Shown here: positions 5,693-11,530 of the stretch, in pieces | How the letters are laid out: each line of letters begins with the position of its first letter | Position numbering within the stretch: position 1 is the stretch's first letter | Assembly: GCA_002352445.1 (NCBI GenBank) | Contig: DEIL01000104.1 | Span: forward strand, 1-11,530 | DNA length: 11,530 nt | Source of the DNA: Desulfobulbaceae bacterium UBA2775 | Lineage (GTDB): Bacteria > Desulfobacterota > Desulfobulbia > Desulfobulbales > Desulfocapsaceae | Direction: 5' to 3' | Program-made: the position numbers and the translations under genes | The notes under the pieces: generated by a model | Told to the model about the DNA's origin: nothing | Database searches by the model: none | The model's input: the letters and a program-made list of their open reading frames with translations, nothing else

Positions 5693-6298
5693 ATGGACAA
5701 CCAACCAACAAAACCTGAACTCATTCTCACACTTGACCCGCAGGATCTGCCTTTCTACACCACTCTATTACAATCCGGTGTAGAAATAAAGGGCAGTGAG
5801 GGCGAAACTATGGCCCTTTTTTTAAACAGGTTGCCCGGTTTTACTCTGGATTATATTTCCGATGTTGTCCAGACTATTTTTTTAAACGGTACAGCCGTCG
5901 ATGACCTCACCACCCCGCTAAGAGGTAAGAATCCTGTTCTTGCACTTTCCGCAGCTATGCCCGGTCTTGCTGGTGCCATATTCAGACGAAACAGTTTCCA
6001 TGCTGGATTGAGAACACAGCCTGATAAAAAAGTGTCGAAAGAAATTAAAAATAGACCTTTAACCGTCACCCTTAAGCTCTTCAACAGTATAGCCCTGGAA
6101 AGAGGGCCGGGACTCCTTCAAATGGGTGTCTCTATAACATCCCGGCAGTTTGTTGACTTTCTTGCAAAAAGGGATACGCTGCTTGAAAAAATTAAGCAGG
6201 TATCTCTTGCAAACAGCATTGTTAATAAGAAAGATCTGACTGCACTTCTGGCCGACACAAAAAAAATTAAACTTAAAATCAGTACGACTCATGGTTGA
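5693..6298 (+). CDS. Conserved-looking protein of unknown function, first gene of Mo/W-cofactor operon
   Basis: I do not recognise a named family. The 201-aa product is soluble, with no signal peptide or membrane helix. Visible blocks are VEIKGSEGETMALFLNRLPGFT (about 30-51), VQTIFLNGTAVDD (59-71), LALSAAMPGLAGAIFRR (83-99) and VTLKLFNSIALERGPGLLQMG (125-145), then a charged C-terminal helix. Both 'FLNG-AVDD--TPL' and the Gly-rich 'AMPGLAGA' look like a conserved core rather than random sequence. Upstream, the frame is closed by TAA at 5663 and the ATG at 5693 is the only usable start. It has no Shine-Dalgarno nearby. Its stop overlaps the moeA1 start by 8 bp, which implies co-translation and a role near molybdenum or tungsten cofactor work. 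The role is inferred from context alone. Confidence 0.8.
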   Translation: MDNQPTKPELILTLDPQDLPFYTTLLQSGVEIKGSEGETMALFLNRLPGFTLDYISDVVQTIFLNGTAVDDLTTPLRGKNPVLALSAAMPGLAGAIFRRNSFHAGLRTQPDKKVSKEIKNRPLTVTLKLFNSIALERGPGLLQMGVSITSRQFVDFLAKRDTLLEKIKQVSLANSIVNKKDLTALLADTKKIKLKISTTHG

Positions 6299-7562
6299 AT
6301 CAATAGCTACCAAAGATATGCTCGGCCGTTCGGGTCTTACGCCTGTTGACCAGGCAGTTCAAATCCTGATGGATCAACTCAATACCATTGTTCCGGAGAG
6401 TGAAACTGTTTCTCTGGATCTGGCATTAGACCGAATTCTTGGGGAACCGGTCATTTCACCAGAGGATCTTCCTGCTGCAGCCCGGTCGACCATGGACGGG
6501 TATGCGGTCCGTGCTGCTGACACCTTTGGGGCCAGCCAGACCATGCCCTGTTATCTGAACATAACAGGAGAGGTCATAATGGGTGAAGAGCCCGTCGGTG
6601 AAGTTGAAAAAGGTTGTTGTCATAAGATTCCTACCGGTGGTCTGCTGCCTCACGGCGCAAACAGTGTTGTCATGTTTGAACATACAGTGCCCGTTGACGA
6701 CACCATGATTGAAATTGTCAAAGGAATTGGTGAAGGTACAAACCTTATCCAGAGAGGAGAGGATATTTCCAGAAATGCCGAAGCACTCCCGGCCGGTCAC
6801 TTGCTGCGCCCGCAGGATATCGGGCTTCTTGCAGGATTGGGAATTGCTGAAGTTTCAGTGTTTAAAAAAGTTAGTGTCGGCATAGTTTCTACCGGCGATG
6901 AGATAGTTCCCTATGGTGACAACCCCCTTCCCGGCCAGATCCGTAATATCAACTCAATAACACTTGCAGGAATGATCAAACGTGCAGGTGGATTATGCGT
7001 TGATTATGGTATTGTATCAGACAAATTTGACATATTTTTTCCAGCTTTGGAGAAGGCAGTTCAGGAAAACGACATTGTGCTCTTTTCAGGTGGCAGTTCC
7101 GTCGGTGTACGAGATCTTGGAGAGCAGGCTGTCGAAGCCCTTGGTCCTCCAGGGATATTCATCCATGGGGTTGCCTTGAAACCAGGGAAACCAATACTCA
7201 TGGGTTTAAGTAAGACCACGCCTGTCTTTGGACTCCCCGGGCATCCTGTTTCCGCACTTGTCTGCTTTGATCTTTTTGTACTGCCGGCCATCCTTAAGTT
7301 GAGCGGTATTAAGAATAAGGTGGAACTGCCACCGGCAACGCTCTCTGCAAGACTGAGCCGAAATATCAACTCTGCTCCAGGCAGAAGAGATCTTGTGCGG
7401 GTAAAACTGCAATATGATAACGATACCTGGACTGCAGATCCTATTATGGGTAAATCCGGGTCTATTTCAACTCTCTCCCGGGCCCATGGATACTTCACTA
7501 TTGAAGAGGACAGCCAGGGTGTTTCCGAAGGGACTAACGTTAAGGTATTTTTTTATCAATGA
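6291..7562 (+). CDS. moeA: Molybdopterin molybdenumtransferase MoeA (copy 1)
   Basis: Inserts Mo (or W) from the oxyanion into adenylylated molybdopterin. The 423-aa protein has the full MoeA layout: STMDGYAV (66-73), VIMGEEP (95-101), IPTGGLLPHGANSVVMFE (113-130), GEGTNLIQRGEDI (147-159), the MoCF-domain VSTGDEI (199-205) and SGGSSVG (266-272). After those come HGVALKPGKP (292-301), GLPGHPVSAL (314-323) and a C-terminal beta-barrel domain IV (about 345-420). The usual active-site motifs are intact, unlike in copy 2, so this is the better candidate for the catalytic enzyme. Its ATG overlaps the 201-aa gene by 8 bp. The TGA stop (7560-7562) coincides with the first three bases of repeat element C, so the natural stop may have been replaced. 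The C-terminus (GTNVKVFFYQ) still looks complete for the family. Confidence 0.95.
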   Translation: MVESIATKDMLGRSGLTPVDQAVQILMDQLNTIVPESETVSLDLALDRILGEPVISPEDLPAAARSTMDGYAVRAADTFGASQTMPCYLNITGEVIMGEEPVGEVEKGCCHKIPTGGLLPHGANSVVMFEHTVPVDDTMIEIVKGIGEGTNLIQRGEDISRNAEALPAGHLLRPQDIGLLAGLGIAEVSVFKKVSVGIVSTGDEIVPYGDNPLPGQIRNINSITLAGMIKRAGGLCVDYGIVSDKFDIFFPALEKAVQENDIVLFSGGSSVGVRDLGEQAVEALGPPGIFIHGVALKPGKPILMGLSKTTPVFGLPGHPVSALVCFDLFVLPAILKLSGIKNKVELPPATLSARLSRNINSAPGRRDLVRVKLQYDNDTWTADPIMGKSGSISTLSRAHGYFTIEEDSQGVSEGTNVKVFFYQ

Positions 7563-7653
7563 TGGCGTCGTAAAAACTCTCCATCTGCTTCGTTGCTGCA
7601 TATGAAGTTTTTTACTTAGCCATCCAACATCTAGGGTTTTTACGAGATTGTCA
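7560..7653. repeat. MITE-like inverted-repeat element C (94 bp)
   Basis: The left end is TGATGGCGTCGTAAAAACTC; the right end, reverse-complemented, is TGACAATCTCGTAAAAACCC. These are the two ends of elements A and B in inverted orientation. The centre differs: it lacks the CCCGCGCAGGCGGG hairpin and contains CTGCTTCGTTGCTGCATATG instead. The element fills almost the whole gap between moeA1 and moeA2. Its first bases form the moeA1 stop codon and its right end is 3 bp from the moeA2 ATG. Confidence 0.78.
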
Positions 7654-7656
7654 TAA

Positions 7657-9594
7657 ATGAATAAACGCAATATTTATGTACCAAATATGCCCCTCTCTGA
7701 AGCAAAGGAGATCTGGCAAAAGACACTCCATGATCACCGGTTCCTCTTAAAAAAACCTGTCGAACTCGTTGCGGTGGATGATTGCCTGGGCAGAATTACA
7801 GCTGAACCTGTTTTTGCCTTCAGATCATCGCCATCCTATAATGCAGCAGCCATGGATGGCATAGCTGTTCAGTTCAGTGATCTCAGCTCGGCCACCGAGG
7901 TTTCGCCTGTGCGGCTGAAAAAAGAGCGATACATCCCTGTCAATACCGGAAACGCTATCCCTGACGGATTTAACGCAGTGGTGATGATTGAGGATGTGCA
8001 CCAGGTTGCAGAAGACGAAATAGAACTTCATATGCCGGCCACCCCCTGGCAGCATGTTCGTACCATCGGTGAGGATCTTGTTGCCACTGAGTTAATTTTA
8101 CCGGAAGGCCATGCAATTCGCCCCATCGATCAGGGAGCTATGCTCGCCACCGGGGTGACTGAAATTAAAGTGGTGCGCCCACCAAAAGCCCATGTTATCC
8201 CCACAGGAAGTGAACTGATTCAACCGGATCAACCCCCAAAGCCCGGCAATATCATTGAATTCAACTCACGTATCCTGACTGGCTACCTTAATGAGTGGGG
8301 AGCAATAGCAACCCGGGGCCTGCCGGTTCTTGATGACCAGGAAAAACTTAAGCTGGCAATTACAACAGCGGCTGAAGAAAATGATATCGTTATCCTTAAT
8401 GCAGGGGCCTCCGCCGGAACCAAAGACTACAGTGCAAAGGTGCTGGCTGAAATAGGGAAAGTGATCGTTCACGGGGTGGCAATTAAACCGGGAAAGCCGG
8501 TCATCCTTGCAATGATTGGCAACACCCCGGTTATTGGTTTGCCCGGGTACCCTGTCTCCGCCCTTCTTACAATGCGCCTCTTTGTGCAGGAAATGATTTC
8601 TGCTTTTATGGGAAGACCTCTGCCTGAAGCTCAAATTGTTGATGCCATAATGTCAAGACCGCTCCATTCCACCATGGGAGTTGACCAGTTTGTGCAGATA
8701 ACCCTTGGCAAAGTTGGGGACAACCTGATGGCTACACCCTCCGGTAAAGGTGCCGGAACTGTAATGTCTCTTGTCAGAGGGGATGCACTGCTCACCATCC
8801 CTGCAGGCAGTGAGGGGGTCGGCGGTGGCGAAAAAGTTCGTGTTGAACTGCTGCGTTCCCAAAATGAGATTGATGCAACCCTTGTGTTTATAGGCAGTCA
8901 CGACAATATTCTTGACCTCCTCGCTAATCAACTGCATAAGCAGCGTCCAATTATCCGAATTTCCTCCGCCCATGTCGGTTCCATGGGCGGCATCATGGCC
9001 ATCAGACGTGGCGAGGCACATATTGCCGGCTGTCATCTTCTTGATGAGGAGACCGGTGAATACAATGTCTCGTTCATTAAACGGTTTTTAAAGGGTGTTC
9101 CCCTGCAACTGATCAACCTCTGTTACCGGGAGCAGGGACTAATTGTGGCCAAAGGCAATCCGAAAAAGATCCAGGGGTTTTCTGACCTGGCTGAAAACGG
9201 TTATATGTTCATCAACCGGCAGAACGGAGCTGGAACCAGGTTGTTGACCGATAAAATTTTATCAGATGAAGGTATAGATCCGGGGAAAATTCAAGGGTAC
9301 GGCCATGAAGAATATACCCATATGTCTGTTGCTGCTTCTGTTGTAAATGGCAGTGTAGATGCCGGTCTTGGTATCCGTGCCGCAGCCAATGCCCTGGATC
9401 TCGATTTCGTGCCGGTAGCAGAAGAACGATATGACCTCATCGTTCCAACCTCTTTCCAGAATGACCTAAAAGTAGATGCTGTACTTAAACTTATCAAAAC
9501 AAATGATGAATTTCACGACCTTATTCTTTCCCTCGGTGGATATAACCTTCGGGATTGCGGTAATGTTATGTATGAGCAGCAAAAAACTAACTAA
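7657..9594 (+). CDS. moeA: MoeA-like protein fused to a C-terminal periplasmic-binding-protein-like domain (copy 2)
   Basis: A 645-aa fusion. Residues 1 to about 400 are MoeA: NAAAMDGIAV (62-71), PVNTGNAIPDGFNAVVMIE (94-112), IPTGSEL (181-187), NAGASAG (248-254), HGVAIKPGKP (272-281), GLPGYPVSAL (294-303). Several MoeA signature positions differ from copy 1: STMDG becomes AAMDG, TGDE becomes TGSE, and SGGSSVG becomes NAGASAG. Residues about 405-640 form a PBP-like domain (VFIGSHDNILDLLANQL, SSAHVGSMGGIMAIRRGEAH, NRQNGAGTRLL, GSVDAGLGIRAAA), of the kind that binds small oxyanions in LysR- and ModA-type proteins. No signal peptide is present, so it works in the cytosol, perhaps presenting molybdate or tungstate to the MoeA part. 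This fusion occurs in archaea and anaerobic bacteria. No good Shine-Dalgarno precedes the start; only ACGAG from element C is near. Confidence 0.93.
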   Translation: MNKRNIYVPNMPLSEAKEIWQKTLHDHRFLLKKPVELVAVDDCLGRITAEPVFAFRSSPSYNAAAMDGIAVQFSDLSSATEVSPVRLKKERYIPVNTGNAIPDGFNAVVMIEDVHQVAEDEIELHMPATPWQHVRTIGEDLVATELILPEGHAIRPIDQGAMLATGVTEIKVVRPPKAHVIPTGSELIQPDQPPKPGNIIEFNSRILTGYLNEWGAIATRGLPVLDDQEKLKLAITTAAEENDIVILNAGASAGTKDYSAKVLAEIGKVIVHGVAIKPGKPVILAMIGNTPVIGLPGYPVSALLTMRLFVQEMISAFMGRPLPEAQIVDAIMSRPLHSTMGVDQFVQITLGKVGDNLMATPSGKGAGTVMSLVRGDALLTIPAGSEGVGGGEKVRVELLRSQNEIDATLVFIGSHDNILDLLANQLHKQRPIIRISSAHVGSMGGIMAIRRGEAHIAGCHLLDEETGEYNVSFIKRFLKGVPLQLINLCYREQGLIVAKGNPKKIQGFSDLAENGYMFINRQNGAGTRLLTDKILSDEGIDPGKIQGYGHEEYTHMSVAASVVNGSVDAGLGIRAAANALDLDFVPVAEERYDLIVPTSFQNDLKVDAVLKLIKTNDEFHDLILSLGGYNLRDCGNVMYEQQKTN

Positions 9595-9605
9595 AGGAGA
9601 AAATT

Positions 9606-11333
9606 ATGGCAAATAAAATTTTTCGGGTCAATATGTCTACCCTCACCACCTCTATAGAAGACGTTCCAGAAAGCTGGGCAGGTCATGGAGGCCGTGGACT
9701 CACCTCCACGATCGTAGCAGCAGAAGTGGAACCTACATGTCATCCACTGGGACCAAAAAATAAACTTGTTATTGCTCCCGGCCTTCTATCCGGTACAATT
9801 GCAGCAAACTCAGGCCGACTCTCCATTGGTGCCAAAAGTCCTTTAACAGGAACCATTAAAGAATCCAATGCCGGAGGCACTGCTGCACAAATCCTTGCAA
9901 AGGCAGGCTGTAAAGCACTTATAGTTGAAGGGTTACCCGAGAAAGATGGTTGGTACTCCATTGCACTGACCCCTGAGTCTATTACCATAAATGAGGAAAC
10001 TGAACTACCGGGTAAAGGAAACTTCGCCGTTCTTGAGACCCTTGCTGATCGCCTTGAAGGCAGTCCCGCTATCCTGACAATCGGCCAGGCAGGTGAGATG
10101 AAGATGTGCAGTGCCAATGTCTCCATTAAGGATCCGGATGGTAATCTGAGATCAAGCGGCCGGGGTGGTCTAGGTGCCGTTATGGGTTCTAAAAAGATCA
10201 AGTTTATCACCATCGATCCCAAAGACGGTAAAGTCGAAATCGCTGAACCTGAAAAATTCAAAGAAGCAAATAGAGTCTTTGCCAAAGCACTCATGGATCA
10301 CCCGTTAACTGCAGGCCTTGGCCAATATGGCACGAATGTACTTGTAAATGTAATCAATGAAGCAGGCAGCCTGCCTACTAAAAATTTTACTGCCGGGCAG
10401 TTTGAAGGGCATGAGGCCATTTCCGGCGAGACCATGCATGACATCATTGTTGAGCGTGGAGGGAAACCCAGGCATAACTGCCATGCCGGCTGTGTCATCC
10501 AGTGTTCTCAGATATACAATGACGCCAAAGGAGAAAAACTCACCGCCGGATTTGAATATGAATCAATCTGGGCCATGGGGGCTGACTGCTGTGTAGATAA
10601 TCTTGATCAGATCGCCGAGGCAGACAGAATCATGGATGATATCGGCATTGATACCATTGAAACCTCTGTTGCATTTGGTGTTGCCATGGAAGCCGGCGTA
10701 CTGGAGTTTGGTGACGGGGCCGGGATCTGCAGAATCTTACAGGAAGAAGTGACAAAAGGGACAGGACTTGGACGCATAATAGGAAACGGAACAGGTTCCG
10801 TCGGTCGTGCCTATGGTGTAACCAGAGTCCCTGTAGTCAAGAACCAGGCGATTCCTGCCTATGATCCACGATCCATTAAAGGGATGGGAATTACCTATGC
10901 CACCTCTACCCAGGGTGCCGACCATACCATGGGCTACGCAGTCACTGCAAATATTCTGGGTGTTGGCGGTAATGTTGACCCAATGAGCAAAGAAGGTCAA
11001 ATTGAGCTCTCCAGAAATCTGCAGGTTGCCACAGCGGCAATCGACTCCACAGGCATGTGCCTCTTTATCGCCTTCGCGGCACTTGATGATGAGAAATGTC
11101 TCCCGGCATTGATTGATCTTCTCAATGCAAGGTTTGGTATTGCATTAACCGGAGATGATGTGGTTGCCCTGGGCCAGTCTATCCTTAAAACAGAACGAGG
11201 GTTCAACCTGGCTGCTGGATTCACTGCAGCAGATGACAGGTTGCCGGATTTCTTTTATACTGAACCGTTGCCACCGCACAATGTTGTATTCGATTTCACC
11301 GATGAAGAGATGGCGACTTTCTGGGATTTCTAA
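9606..11333 (+). CDS. Tungsten aldehyde:ferredoxin oxidoreductase family protein (AOR)
   Basis: AOR-family enzymes oxidise aldehydes (or reduce acids) with ferredoxin, using a tungsten bis-pterin and one [4Fe-4S] cluster in the cytosol. The 575-aa protein has the AOR N-terminal domain (GGRGLTSTIVAAEV, 28-41; SGRLSIGAKSPLTGTIKESNAG, 69-90; GRGGLGAVMGSKKIKFI, 185-201). The C-terminal parts are FEYES (316-320), DDIGIDTIET (344-353), a His in GADHT (440), and DSTGMCLF (480-487). Cluster Cys are 292, 296, 300 and 485. The first spacing is C-x3-C-x3-C, not the C-x2-C-x3-C of Pyrococcus AOR. It is about 30 aa shorter than Pyrococcus AOR. A strong AAGGAG lies 6 nt before the ATG, 11 bp after moeA2. 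The substrate cannot be told from sequence. Directly upstream of the moaD-like gene. Confidence 0.93.
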   Translation: MANKIFRVNMSTLTTSIEDVPESWAGHGGRGLTSTIVAAEVEPTCHPLGPKNKLVIAPGLLSGTIAANSGRLSIGAKSPLTGTIKESNAGGTAAQILAKAGCKALIVEGLPEKDGWYSIALTPESITINEETELPGKGNFAVLETLADRLEGSPAILTIGQAGEMKMCSANVSIKDPDGNLRSSGRGGLGAVMGSKKIKFITIDPKDGKVEIAEPEKFKEANRVFAKALMDHPLTAGLGQYGTNVLVNVINEAGSLPTKNFTAGQFEGHEAISGETMHDIIVERGGKPRHNCHAGCVIQCSQIYNDAKGEKLTAGFEYESIWAMGADCCVDNLDQIAEADRIMDDIGIDTIETSVAFGVAMEAGVLEFGDGAGICRILQEEVTKGTGLGRIIGNGTGSVGRAYGVTRVPVVKNQAIPAYDPRSIKGMGITYATSTQGADHTMGYAVTANILGVGGNVDPMSKEGQIELSRNLQVATAAIDSTGMCLFIAFAALDDEKCLPALIDLLNARFGIALTGDDVVALGQSILKTERGFNLAAGFTAADDRLPDFFYTEPLPPHNVVFDFTDEEMATFWDF

Positions 11334-11530
11334 ATGAAAGTTACGGTCAAACTCTTCGCCTTTTTTCGCGAGTCCCGGTTCAAACTTGAGAACCGGGACC
11401 TTGAAAAAGGAACAACCGTCGGTAATATTGTCGATGTCCTGGGAATTAATCGCGAAGAGATCGGTGTCCTGATGATTAACTCCAGGCACACTACCTTGGA
11501 GACGGAGTTGAGTGAAAACGATATTCTTGC
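11334..11530 (+). CDS. MoaD/ThiS-family sulfur-carrier protein (3' part beyond window)
   Basis: Translated from ATG at 11334, the 65 complete codons read MKVTVKLFAFFRESRFKLEN and onward to LETELSENDILA. This is the ubiquitin-like beta-grasp pattern of MoaD: an opening strand with LFAFFRE, a helix with TVGNIVDVLGI, a strand VLMINSRH, and the acidic 'L-ENDIL' turn. MoaD carries sulfur as a C-terminal Gly-Gly thiocarboxylate to make the molybdopterin dithiolene. That Gly-Gly tail and the last 10-20 residues lie beyond the window. The start codon directly abuts the AOR stop (TAAATG), so expression is tightly coupled. The pairing with AOR suggests a carrier dedicated to the tungsten cofactor, but a ThiS-like role cannot be excluded. 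Confidence 0.85.
   Translation, partial: MKVTVKLFAFFRESRFKLENRDLEKGTTVGNIVDVLGINREEIGVLMINSRHTTLETELSENDIL

Noticed and set aside
7061..7498. Minus-strand 145-aa open frame inside moeA1
   Set aside because: It covers the reverse complement of conserved MoeA motifs such as SGGSSVG and GLPGHPVSA; no independent evidence for a gene.
9740..10294. Minus-strand 184-aa open frame inside the AOR gene
   Set aside because: It is antisense to conserved AOR motifs; its composition (rich in Ser, Pro and Arg) is that of a complementary-strand shadow.

Overview
The window looks like a chromosomal segment of an anaerobic, probably sulfate-reducing or sulfur-disproportionating member of the Desulfobacterota (Desulfobulbales-like). 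The grounds are a stand-alone IMP cyclohydrolase instead of fused PurH, a PurN of the 'FCGDGFYG' type, MoeA fused to a periplasmic-binding-protein-like domain, a tungsten aldehyde:ferredoxin oxidoreductase (AOR) relative followed by a MoaD-like gene, and intergenic 'GATGGCGTCGTAAAAA' inverted-repeat elements. This placement is inference from remembered families, not from a database search.

Layout. (1) 1-1516, minus strand: a compact operon hslR - IMP cyclohydrolase (purH N-domain) - purN (runs off the left edge), i.e. late purine synthesis plus an S4-domain RNA-binding protein. (2) 1517-1667: repeat element A, abutting hslR. (3) 1668-2666, plus strand: a long AT-rich leader with two possible hairpins, then folE2 (GTP cyclohydrolase IB). 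(4) 2802-5233, minus strand: gpmI - darP-like (DUF615) - small coiled-coil protein, convergent with folE2. (5) 5234-5692: a 459-bp divergent intergenic region packed with repeats: element B, a half copy of its end, a 74-bp CACAGAG palindrome, and a 31-bp motif shared with the end of the small coiled-coil gene. (6) 5693-11530, plus strand: a molybdenum/tungsten-cofactor operon. It holds an unrecognised 201-aa protein, moeA1 (8-bp overlap), element C, moeA2 fused to a PBP-like domain, an AOR-family oxidoreductase, and a MoaD/ThiS-like sulfur carrier that is cut by the window edge.

How they work together. Region 6 reads as a self-contained unit: MoaD donates sulfur to molybdopterin, the MoeA proteins insert Mo or W, and the AOR-family enzyme is the likely client. 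The PBP-like domain of MoeA2 could sense or hold the oxyanion. The purine genes, folE2 and gpmI are housekeeping.

The most unusual features are non-coding. Three short inverted-repeat elements (A, B, C) all point the same end toward the start codon of the next gene. Two of them lie within 0-3 bp of that start codon, and one appears to supply a stop codon to the gene before it. I see no CRISPR array, phage gene, transposase, rRNA or tRNA.
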